In this document: piece by piece, positions 17,769 to 24,875 of the stretch
How positions within the stretch are numbered: position 1 is the stretch's first letter
How the letters are laid out: the number at the start of each line of letters is the position of its first letter
The notes under the pieces: generated by a model
What the model was told of the DNA's origin: nothing
Databases searched by the model: none
The model's input: the letters and a program-made list of their open reading frames with translations, nothing else
Assembly (NCBI RefSeq): GCF_001029505.1
Contig: NZ_LEKH01000015.1
Span: 1 to 56,246, forward strand
DNA length: 56,246 nucleotides
DNA from: Rubrobacter aplysinae
GTDB lineage: Bacteria > Actinomycetota > Rubrobacteria > Rubrobacterales > Rubrobacteraceae
Direction of reading: 5' to 3'
Position numbers and translations under genes: made by a program

Positions 17769-17861
17769 CTAGGCTCCGTCTCTCTCGTCGGCGGGCTTGC
17801 GGGACACCAGGGCCCACTCTCTCTTCCGGGTCGTCAGATTTGTCACAACTGTCGGGTGCAT
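17769..17861 (-). CDS. 30-codon ORF with strong ribosome site; possible MDR reductase remnant or leader peptide
   Basis: On the minus strand AAAGGAG stands 6 nt before ATG 17861. The frame runs 30 codons to a TAG directly followed by the ATG of the kinase gene. The product contains TTRKREWALVSRKPADE, which resembles the first strand of NADP-dependent MDR reductases of the CurA/prostaglandin-reductase group (family pattern NRxWxLxSRPxGEP). After this the similarity stops. It may be the stump of a deleted reductase gene whose ribosome site now serves the kinase, or a genuine coupling peptide. The resemblance is from memory of family sequences. Confidence 0.5.
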   Translation of the reverse strand: MHPTVVTNLTTRKREWALVSRKPADERDGA

Positions 17862-17879
17862 CGTTTTCTCCTTTCCCGG

Positions 17880-18653
17880 CTAACTTCTCTCCGGCGCGGG
17901 GCGCGGCTCTTGCGGGCTCCCGGAATCCAGGCGGAACAGGCTTCCGTCCCGCACGGCGGGGACCAGGCCGCTAGCCCCCACGTCTCCGACGAACCGGAGC
18001 GTCTCTTCACGGTCGTTACCCGCGAACCAGCGTCCGGCCCGGCTCTCGCGGAGGGCTCCCAGAGGATCGTCTCCGAGTCTCTGGGCGGAGTCCAGCGCGA
18101 GCCGGGCGGCATCGTTGAGCCTGGCCCCGGAGTTGACGCCGGACGGATCCAGTCGGGACGTGATCTCCACGGCCCCGAGAAAGTCCTCCAGCGTGAAATG
18201 TCCTCCGGAGCCCGCGCAGACTACGTACAGCTTCTCCGGGTCGGCGCGCAGCAGGTAATCCGCCACCGCCGGGGCGTTGCGGAGGCAACCGACCAGCAGC
18301 TCCCGGGCCGTGGCGGCCGCCGAGAGGGCGCGGGTGCCATTCGTGGTTACGAAGATCACATCCCGCCCGGAGACCAGCGAAGGCGGGTACTCCTCGGGCA
18401 ACGGCCCGCAATCGTAGCCCTCGATGTCCCGGGCGTCCTGCTCGCCGCCGTAGATCGGGGTCTCGGGCAGACTCGCGCCGATCTCCGCAGCCTCCTCTAG
18501 ACTGTCCACCGGGAAGACCCGGCGAGCGCCGTTCTCGAAGATGGTCAGGAGCGTGGTAGTAGCCAGAAAGGTGTCTATGACGACGACCGTGGCGTCGGCG
18601 ATCCTCTCCGGCGACACCTCCTCCCGCGTCATGAGAACCCTGATCCTCCGCAC
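17880..18653 (-). CDS. comB: 2-phosphosulfolactate phosphatase family protein (ComB)
   Basis: ComB removes phosphate from 2-phosphosulfolactate in coenzyme M biosynthesis. The 257-residue product matches the family through its N-terminal VVVIDTFLATTTLLTIFENGA, the central YGGEQDARDIEGYDCGPLPEE, FVTTNGTRAL and a C-terminal DDAARL-like helix. The first motif usually reads DVLRAST; here the Arg position is Leu (DTFLATT, about 27-33). The start is uncertain: GTG 18653 gives the standard N-terminus, ATG 18632 has a closer ribosome site, and the open frame extends to 18785 without family character. No comA or comC is in the window. It is the first gene of the hydroxyacyl-CoA operon, an unexpected partner. 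Confidence 0.8.
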   Translation of the reverse strand: MRRIRVLMTREEVSPERIADATVVVIDTFLATTTLLTIFENGARRVFPVDSLEEAAEIGASLPETPIYGGEQDARDIEGYDCGPLPEEYPPSLVSGRDVIFVTTNGTRALSAAATARELLVGCLRNAPAVADYLLRADPEKLYVVCAGSGGHFTLEDFLGAVEITSRLDPSGVNSGARLNDAARLALDSAQRLGDDPLGALRESRAGRWFAGNDREETLRFVGDVGASGLVPAVRDGSLFRLDSGSPQEPRPAPERS

Positions 18654-18721
18654 GGGCGCTATCTTACATAACTCCGCCCCGCCGGACACGCGACGCCCGC
18701 GCGCCGGCCCATCCGGGGTCG

Positions 18722-18737
18722 CCGGAATATAATCCGG
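18722..18737. promoter_or_regulatory. Near-palindrome with TATAAT in the comB / winged-helix divergent spacer
   Basis: The 16-bp CCGGAATATAATCCGG is palindromic except for one base pair. It contains TATAAT (18728-18733) for rightward transcription, about 40 bp before the TTG start of the winged-helix membrane protein, and TATATT on the other strand for comB. It may be a shared -10 region overlapped by an operator. No good -35 box was found for either direction. Confidence 0.45.
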
Positions 18738-18774
18738 TCCGTGAGCGGGAGTCGTCACCCGGAGGATCGCCGGC

Positions 18775-19179
18775 TTGGATAGCAAGAATCGTTTCCCCTA
18801 CCTCAGGCTGGTGCTCGGGGTGGCGTGTATCGCGGCGGGCATAGTAGCGGGTCAGCTGGTGGACCAGAGACTGATGCTGATCGCGATGTTTCCGGCGGTC
18901 GCCCTGCTCTCGGGCGTTATAGTGAGCCTCACGGCCCCGCGAGCCCCCAAGACGCCCGAGACGCCAGGGACCGGGCAGCCTCCATCCTTCTCGTCCGCGG
19001 AAAGGGAGCTCATGGCGGCGGTGTGGAACGCCGGTGGGCTGCGCCCCGCAGAGGCCGCGGAGAAGACCTCACTCTCCGAAGAGGAAGCCTCGGAGCTACT
19101 CGCCGGCATGGCGGAGAAAGGCTATCTCAGGGTGAGATCCGGAGAAAACGGCCCCGTATACGAGCGCGCCGCCGGCTAG
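18775..19179 (+). CDS. Two-helix membrane protein with cytoplasmic winged-helix-like domain
   Basis: No family name is recognised. The 134-residue protein starts at TTG 18775 with GGAGGATC 9 nt upstream. Two hydrophobic segments follow (about 9-26 and 32-52), then a Pro/Thr-rich linker (APKTPETPGTGQPP). A compact C-terminal domain (about 72-134) with the pattern ERELMAAVWNAGGLRPAEAA, LSEEEASELLAGMAEKGYL, RVRSG and YE resembles a winged-helix fold: helix, turn, recognition-like helix and a beta wing. It might be a membrane-anchored DNA-binding protein or a protein-protein module. It is divergent from comB and convergent with the universal stress gene. Confidence 0.6.
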   Translation: MDSKNRFPYLRLVLGVACIAAGIVAGQLVDQRLMLIAMFPAVALLSGVIVSLTAPRAPKTPETPGTGQPPSFSSAERELMAAVWNAGGLRPAEAAEKTSLSEEEASELLAGMAEKGYLRVRSGENGPVYERAAG

Positions 19180-19216
19180 CCGGTTACTCGGAGGGCCCGG
19201 CAGTTCCGTGCGTGGC

Positions 19217-19669
19217 TCAGTGACGCACCACCATGACCGGGCAGTGGGCGTTGCGCACCACGGAGTCCGAGACGCTACCCAGTAGCGCCCGCCGCATACC
19301 GCCGAGGCCCCGGCTGCCCATCACGATCAGCCCGACGCCCTCTTCTTCTCCGAGGGCCACGATCTCCTGATCCCGGCTCTCACCGACCCTGACGTGGGCC
19401 TTCTCCACCTTGCCACCGGACCGCTCGATCTTGCTTACCTGCTCCTCCAGCGTCTTCTGGGCGCCCTGTCTGACGTTCTGTATCAGTTGCTCGTAGTTGA
19501 GCGTCGGACCGGCCTCGGTCAGATAAGCCGGGTCCGGGCTGCGCGCCACGGTGACGACGTGCAGCTCGGAGTTGGTGCTGTTCGCCAGGTCTACCGCCGT
19601 CGCGTTGGCCAGCTCCGCGTCCGGGGAACCATCGGTGGCGAGCAGTATCCTGGTCGGGAAAACGCTCAC
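19217..19669 (-). CDS. Universal stress protein, UspA family
   Basis: This 150-residue single Usp domain begins RILLATDGSPDAELA (Asp13 for nucleotide binding) and ends with the ATP-binding motif VMGSRGLGGMRRALLGSVSDSVVRNAHCPVMVV (read across about 118-148), matching G-2x-G-9x-G(S/T). It is thus of the ATP-binding Usp subgroup. GTG 19669 has GGAGGAG 6 nt upstream. The AT-rich region above it (19700-19730) carries CTATATAGG on the minus strand, similar to motifs near the E1/E2 and fadD promoters. A general stress or dormancy role is likely but not shown. Confidence 0.9.
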   Translation of the reverse strand: MSVFPTRILLATDGSPDAELANATAVDLANSTNSELHVVTVARSPDPAYLTEAGPTLNYEQLIQNVRQGAQKTLEEQVSKIERSGGKVEKAHVRVGESRDQEIVALGEEEGVGLIVMGSRGLGGMRRALLGSVSDSVVRNAHCPVMVVRH

Positions 19670-19763
19670 GGCAAGCTCCTCCTCTCGTCCGGAACCTTTT
19701 GAAACCTACCTATATAGTATCATAAATTCCTAGCGCGTGGAAGCTCGTGTTGCGTAAGGGCGG

Positions 19764-21164
19764 CTACCCGTGCAGGGTCTCGCCGGTTCTTTCTTCTATC
19801 TTCTGCACGTACTGTTTTGGCTTCGTCTTGCGCTCCAGGCCGTTCGCGGCCATGTAGCGGACCTTGCCGAACACGGGGCGCTCTTTCCAGCCCTGGTCGT
19901 GCTGGCCGAAGACCCAGGATACGTTTGCGTAGGAGTTCGCGTCGCGGCCGTCTATGAAGTACTTGTTGTTGAGGTACAGGGTTCTCTGGTAGGCGTCTTG
20001 TGGGTCCTCGGTCCACTCCAGGATCTTCTTCCCCCAGTACATGCGCATGTAATTGTGCATGTAGCCGGTGTGGACCATCTCCATCATCGCGGCGTTCCAG
20101 TACTCATCGTGGGTCTCGCCGTTCTCTAGCTGTTCCGTGGTGTATACGTACTCGCGGCTATCCTGCGCGTGCTTTCTGAGGGTGTCCTGCGCCCAACCGG
20201 GCAGACACGAGAAGGAGTCGTAGTCGGGCTCGTAGAACACGAAGTTCATCGCCAGCTCCCGCCGCACGGTCAGCTCCTCTATAAAGGAGTCCTTGTCCTC
20301 CTGCGGGCCGCCGGAGCCGAGGACCGTCAGGGCTACCTCTATGGGCGAGATGTGACCGTAGTGCAGATACTTGCTCATGTGCGAGACGTCGTCGGTCTGG
20401 GGCTGGTTGCGGTTGCCAGAGTAGGTAGAGATGTTGCTTTCGAGGAACGCGTCCAGCGCCCGGCGGGCTGCGGTGTGACCGCCGCGGAACAGGTGCCCGA
20501 GCGGCTCTACACCGCGGTCCACGTCCAGAGAACCGAGAAGCTCCTCGGGGCGGTCGAGATCCTCCCCGGAGACACTCATGTTCAGGGACTGCTTGTCCGG
20601 GATGGTAGGGTCGAGTCCAATTAAAAAGTCGTCACGATGGCGCTGTATCTTGGGCCGTAGCGTGCGGGCGGCGGTCTCCTTCTTGTCGGAGGCGAGCTCG
20701 ACCGGCACGACGACCTCGGACTCCACCTGCACGACCTCACGCCCGGCCTCGTTCGCCACCTTCTCGCGCCAGGCGCGCTGGTGGCGCAGGTAGCCCCGGT
20801 CACAGACCACGAGCGATGCGTCGGCGGCGAGATCCAGGGCCACCGCGTCGGGCGCGCCACGCCGCACCACGAGCTTCAGCCCGCGCTCCTTGAGACCGTC
20901 CCGCACGTCCCGCAGCCCATCCACCAGGAAGGCAAAGTGCCGCAGGTTGGCCTCGGGGTAGTCGTCGGTGAGGCCAAAGGCGACGAGCAGGCGCTGGTCG
21001 AGGGAGTTGGCGCGCTGCACGGCGTACTCCAGCGCGTGGTTGTGGCGGGCGCGGACGGCGGCCTGCATCCAGTACAGGACGTAGTCGCCCCCGACGGTAT
21101 CCTCCCCGTTTAGCGGCTGTATCCGCTCGCTCTGTATCTCCGCCGTGCCGCGTGTCGTGGACAA
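19764..21164 (-). CDS. Class II CPD photolyase
   Basis: This deoxyribodipyrimidine photolyase repairs cyclobutane pyrimidine dimers with light, FADH- and usually an antenna cofactor. At 466 residues it shows the class II pattern: an N-terminal Rossmann-like photolyase domain (DYVLYWMQAAVRARHNHALE, the class II marker at the start) and a C-terminal FAD domain with ELTVRRELAMNFVFYEPDYD, MVHTGYMHNYMRMYWGKKILEW and NNKYFIDGRDANSYANVSWV. These differ from class I/cryptochrome motifs. TTG 21164 has GGGAGGGTGAT before it. Standing next to a stress-protein gene fits a radiation- or desiccation-tolerant organism. Confidence 0.93.
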   Translation of the reverse strand: MSTTRGTAEIQSERIQPLNGEDTVGGDYVLYWMQAAVRARHNHALEYAVQRANSLDQRLLVAFGLTDDYPEANLRHFAFLVDGLRDVRDGLKERGLKLVVRRGAPDAVALDLAADASLVVCDRGYLRHQRAWREKVANEAGREVVQVESEVVVPVELASDKKETAARTLRPKIQRHRDDFLIGLDPTIPDKQSLNMSVSGEDLDRPEELLGSLDVDRGVEPLGHLFRGGHTAARRALDAFLESNISTYSGNRNQPQTDDVSHMSKYLHYGHISPIEVALTVLGSGGPQEDKDSFIEELTVRRELAMNFVFYEPDYDSFSCLPGWAQDTLRKHAQDSREYVYTTEQLENGETHDEYWNAAMMEMVHTGYMHNYMRMYWGKKILEWTEDPQDAYQRTLYLNNKYFIDGRDANSYANVSWVFGQHDQGWKERPVFGKVRYMAANGLERKTKPKQYVQKIEERTGETLHG

Positions 21165-21376
21165 ATCACCCTCCCGGTTTCGAAGCGAACTCCTGGTCTG
21201 ATCGGGCTACATCTAGCAGAATCCACGCGCCGGTACTGGGTTAGCGGCTACACTCTCGTGCACATAGCGCGTACACGTCACGGTTACAAGGTCACCCAGG
21301 ACTGATAACATCAGCTTCTAAGACGATACAGGGTCCGCGCCGCACCGGAGCGCGCGGTCCAGAGGAGATAGGCTGC

Positions 21377-22309
21377 TTGGTAGAATTCTTTTCAAACCTG
21401 TTCCACCCCATGATCGTGCTGCTCGGCGGCATACTCACGTTCTTTCATGGACTGGGGGCCCCGTGGTGGCTGGCGATAGCCCTGCTCACGATAGTGGTGA
21501 GGGGTGTGCTCTTCCCGCTCACCGTCAAGCAGGTAAAGAGCATGCGCCAGATGCAGGAGTTGCGCCCAAAGCTCAAAGAGATTCAGGATAAGCACAGCGG
21601 CGACCGCCAGAAGCTCCAGGAAGAGCAGATGAAGCTGTATCAGGAGACCGGGGTAAACCCGGTTGGCGGATGTCTGCCGCTTTTGATCCAGATGCCGATC
21701 TTTATCGGGATCTTCTACACGATACGCGAGTTCGGCGGAACCTCGGGCATGATCGGGGTTCCCGACACCGCGGGCACCATAGAGAGCTTTACCAGCGGCG
21801 GGATGCTGTGGTTCCAGAACCTCAGCCAGCCCGACCCGCTATTCTTGCTGCCCGTGATCTCGGCCGTAACCATGCTCGGCTCGATGGAGATGACCAACAA
21901 GCAGATGGAGCCCCAGATGCGCTGGGTCATGCGCCTGATGCCGATAGTGTTCGTCTTCTTTACCATCTTCTTCCCCGCCGGTCTTCTGGTGTACATAGTT
22001 ACCAGCAACCTCGTGACCGTGTTCCAGAATTACCTGATCTACTACCGCGGTCCCGGCCGTCAGGACGCCGCGGAGACCGGGAGCGCCGGAGATACCAACG
22101 GCAAGCAGTCCGGGAAGGCGGGCTCCACGAGCTCTGCCGACGGAAACTCTGCTAACGGGAGCGGGAAAAAGACCTCGAACGGCGTCCAGTCCAGCCAGTC
22201 AAACAAGGCGGCTCAGGCGAATGGGCATAACGGCGGCTCGCAGCAGGGCGGCTCCAAGCAGGGCTCGTCCTCTAGCAAACGCCGCAAGAAAAAGAAGAAG
22301 AAAAACTGA
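21377..22309 (+). CDS. yidC: YidC/Oxa1 family membrane protein insertase
   Basis: YidC inserts and folds inner-membrane proteins, alone or with SecYEG. The 310-residue protein is of the short Gram-positive type: no large periplasmic domain, five hydrophobic helices (about 5-25, 27-45, 100-125, 155-175 and 185-215), and the conserved PLTVKQVKSMRQMQELRPKL coiled segment followed by GVNPVGGCLPLLIQMPIFIG. The hydrophilic-groove Arg is in IVVRGVLFPLT. From about 220 the tail is Gly/Ser/Asn/Gln-rich and ends in a strongly basic RRKKKKKK cluster, likely to touch the ribosome. Start is TTG 21377 with GAGGAGA upstream. It is not in the usual rnpA-rpmH-yidC cluster, so it may be a second copy. Confidence 0.9.
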   Translation: MVEFFSNLFHPMIVLLGGILTFFHGLGAPWWLAIALLTIVVRGVLFPLTVKQVKSMRQMQELRPKLKEIQDKHSGDRQKLQEEQMKLYQETGVNPVGGCLPLLIQMPIFIGIFYTIREFGGTSGMIGVPDTAGTIESFTSGGMLWFQNLSQPDPLFLLPVISAVTMLGSMEMTNKQMEPQMRWVMRLMPIVFVFFTIFFPAGLLVYIVTSNLVTVFQNYLIYYRGPGRQDAAETGSAGDTNGKQSGKAGSTSSADGNSANGSGKKTSNGVQSSQSNKAAQANGHNGGSQQGGSKQGSSSSKRRKKKKKKN

Positions 22310-22312
22310 AGT

Positions 22313-22352
22313 CCGGGAGAGGCGGCGGGGATAACCGCGCCGCCTCTCCCGG
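22313..22352. terminator. Strong bidirectional hairpin between yidC and an enoyl-CoA hydratase gene
   Basis: A perfect 15-bp GC-rich stem (22313-22327 with 22338-22352) and 10-nt loop starts 4 bp after the yidC stop. CTATTTG follows on the plus strand. The converging hydratase gene ends at 22362, so the hairpin can stop transcription from both sides. Confidence 0.8.
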
Positions 22353-22361
22353 CTATTTGCT

Positions 22362-23165
22362 CTACTCGCCGGTAAAGGCAGGCTCGCGCTTGTCGAAGAA
22401 GGCGGAGATCCCCTCGCGATGGTCGGCGGTGTGGCCGCAGAGGGTCTGGCCCTCGGCCTCCCTTTCGAGAGTCTGCGGAAGGTCGGCGTCGAAGCTCTCG
22501 TGCAGGGCAGCCTTCATCTCGGCCAGCGCCCGGGTGGGGAGCTTCGAGAGGCGCTCGGCCAGCTCACGCCCCTCTTCGGTGACGGAGCCTCCGGGGACGA
22601 CGCGGCTCACGAGACCGAGGCGCCGGGCCTCGGCGGCGTCGAGGTCGTCGCCGAGCATGGACATCTCAAGGGCGCGGCCCAGGCCTACCATGCGCGGCAG
22701 GAAGTAGGTGATCCCGGCGTCGGGCATCAGCCCGATCTTTATAAACGCCACCGAGAACCGCGCGCCCTCCTCGGCGACCCGCAGGTCGCAAGCGAGCGCG
22801 ATGCCGAGCCCCGCGCCGTAGACCGGCCCGTGCAGCACGGCGACCACCGGCTTCCGTAGACCCACGATCTTCGTGACCAGGCGACTGTAGGTGCCGCGCA
22901 GATACTCGCCGAGATCTGGCCCTTCTCCACTCTCCTCGCCATGCTCGACGACCTCTCCGAGGTCGGCCCCGGCGGAGAAGCCCCGGCCCTCACCACGTAA
23001 GAGCACGGCGCGTACCTCATCATCGGCGTCGGCCTGCTCGAAGGCGGCGTAGATCTCCTCGTGCATCTTGCCGTTGAAGGCGTTCATAACCTCCGGGCGG
23101 TTCAGGGAGATCTCGGCCACCCCGTCCCGCTTCTCGTAACCTATGGTCTCGAACGTTTCCTGCAA
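22362..23165 (-). CDS. Enoyl-CoA hydratase/isomerase family protein
   Basis: This 267-residue crotonase-fold protein shows the oxyanion-hole blocks GRGFSAGADLGEV (about 60-72) and HGPVYGAGLGIALACDLRVA (about 108-127), then FIKIGLMPDAGITYFLPRMVG. The second block lacks the two-Glu pattern of a classic hydratase in full: Asp replaces the Glu at the PDAG position, which is common in PaaG-like isomerases. It may thus be an isomerase, a hydratase or a ring-fission enzyme; substrate is not set. TTG 23165 has AAAGGA 7 nt before it. It follows the AtoE-type transporter gene by 117 bp on the same strand. Confidence 0.85.
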   Translation of the reverse strand: MQETFETIGYEKRDGVAEISLNRPEVMNAFNGKMHEEIYAAFEQADADDEVRAVLLRGEGRGFSAGADLGEVVEHGEESGEGPDLGEYLRGTYSRLVTKIVGLRKPVVAVLHGPVYGAGLGIALACDLRVAEEGARFSVAFIKIGLMPDAGITYFLPRMVGLGRALEMSMLGDDLDAAEARRLGLVSRVVPGGSVTEEGRELAERLSKLPTRALAEMKAALHESFDADLPQTLEREAEGQTLCGHTADHREGISAFFDKREPAFTGE

Positions 23166-23282
23166 GTTTGTATCCTTTCAAAGAAGGTGCCTGGGCTGTG
23201 GCCGGCGACACTTCAAGAGGTGTCCGCTTCCCGCGGGCATTGTAAAGGAGCAGGCCCGGGGCGTGTCGTGATGGCTGGGGCA

Positions 23283-24677
23283 CTAGAGGATAAGCAGCCC
23301 GCCCCCGATCACCACCCCGCTCACGATCAGGATCAGCGCCGTGTAGCCCATTATGTCCCGGATGGTGAGGCCCGCTATGGCGAGCAGCGGCAGGGTCCAG
23401 AACGGCTGCACGAGGTTGGTCCAGGCGTCGCCCCAGGCAAGACCCATCGCGGTCTTCGCGGAGTCCGCGCCGAGCCCGCCCGCGGCCTGCATCATCACCG
23501 GGCCCTGCACGGCCCACTGGCCGCCGCCGGACGGGACGAAGAGGTTGACGATACCGCCGCTTATAAACGCCCAGAAAGGCAGGGTGCCGGCGGCCGAGAA
23601 GCTGGTAAAGAAGTCAGCGATGGTCGTTATGAGCCCAGTCCCGCTCATGATGCCGAGTATGCCGGCGTAGAAAGGGTACTGGAGGATGATGCCGTAGGCC
23701 GTGCGTGCCCCGTTCGAGAGGCTGTCCAGGTAGTGCCGGGTGTCCGGCACGAGCAAGAGCCCGAGCACCAGAAAGGAGAAGATGGCGATGTTCAGCTCCA
23801 GCGTCCCGCCGTCGAAGACGTACACGGCTATGTAACAGAGCCCGAGCAAGCCCAGTATCAGCGGCACGAACCTCATACGCTCCAGCCTGACCGAGATCGG
23901 GGGCCGCCCGGCCGCCGAGTTCTCCGGGTTTTCAGAGCTATCCGGGCCCTCCAAAGACCGGCCGTCTTCTTGTTCCTCTTGCCCTTCTTCCTCTTCCCGG
24001 TGTCCCTCCGCCTCGGCGACGACGCTCTCGGGGATGTCCACCCTCTCGGAGGGGTCTCTGGGGCGCATCAGCACCAGCGCGAGGGGGACGATGATCACCA
24101 GGGCGGCGAGGATAATGAGCGTCGTGGAGGAGAAGAGGGTCTGGGTAACGGGGATGACGCCTATCTCGCCGGCCAGGAAGTGATCCTCGGTGGCTATGAG
24201 CAGCGGTACCGATCCGCTGTATCCGGCGTGCCAGACGATAAACCCCGAGTAAGAGGCGGCGACTATGAGAGGGTAGTGGACCCGGCCCCGGTGGACGACG
24301 CCCATCTCCCGGGCCACTATCGCCCCGGCGACCAGGCCGAATCCGTAGGAGATCCAGCTACAAACCATCATTATCAGCACGGTCGCCACGATAACCTGCA
24401 CCTCGTTGCGCGGCAGACGGGCGAAAGCCTTCAGGGCCCGGCTCACGGGCGGAGTGTTGGCGAGCGCGAACCCGAGGACCACGAAGAGCGTCACCTGCAT
24501 GGTGAACTCCAGCAGGTCGAAGAAGCCTTCGCCCCAGTACCCGACGACCTCCACGGGCCCGGAGCCCTGGAGCATCCCGAACACGAACACGAGGATGGTT
24601 ATAAAGAACAGAAAGATGAACGCGTCCGGCAGATAACGCTCGGCGACGCGGGTAAACACCCGGGCGACTGCTTGCAC
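23283..24677 (-). CDS. atoE: AtoE-type short-chain fatty acid transporter
   Basis: This polytopic permease of 464 residues has 10-12 hydrophobic segments. It matches the AtoE family from its first helix (RYLPDAFIFLFFITILVFVFG) through the FTMQVTLFVVLGFALANTPP and SWISYGFGLVAGAIVARE segments to the C-terminal GGIVNLFVPSGGGQWAVQGP signature. A hydrophilic, Glu-rich loop interrupts the middle (about 240-275). The family imports short-chain acids such as butyrate or acetoacetate. It stands next to acetoacetyl-CoA synthetase and the leucine-degradation genes, whose end product is acetoacetate, which supports the assignment. GTG 24677 has GAGGAG upstream. Confidence 0.88.
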   Translation of the reverse strand: MQAVARVFTRVAERYLPDAFIFLFFITILVFVFGMLQGSGPVEVVGYWGEGFFDLLEFTMQVTLFVVLGFALANTPPVSRALKAFARLPRNEVQVIVATVLIMMVCSWISYGFGLVAGAIVAREMGVVHRGRVHYPLIVAASYSGFIVWHAGYSGSVPLLIATEDHFLAGEIGVIPVTQTLFSSTTLIILAALVIIVPLALVLMRPRDPSERVDIPESVVAEAEGHREEEEGQEEQEDGRSLEGPDSSENPENSAAGRPPISVRLERMRFVPLILGLLGLCYIAVYVFDGGTLELNIAIFSFLVLGLLLVPDTRHYLDSLSNGARTAYGIILQYPFYAGILGIMSGTGLITTIADFFTSFSAAGTLPFWAFISGGIVNLFVPSGGGQWAVQGPVMMQAAGGLGADSAKTAMGLAWGDAWTNLVQPFWTLPLLAIAGLTIRDIMGYTALILIVSGVVIGGGLLIL

Positions 24678-24875
24678 TAATATTCTCCTCTCCCCGGTCC
24701 CGCCGCCCGCACCCGGCCTTTGCCGGATCTCCGCGGACCCTTGTGGCTCTTGCTTCCGGCTCTAGTATCCGCCGTATGCGCGAGCGCGGGACTTTTCCCT
24801 TCCCCGAGGCTCCGGGGCCTCTCGGAGAAGATTAGTTCAAGCGCGGGTCCGGGTCAAAGAGGGTCGAAGAGCCGC

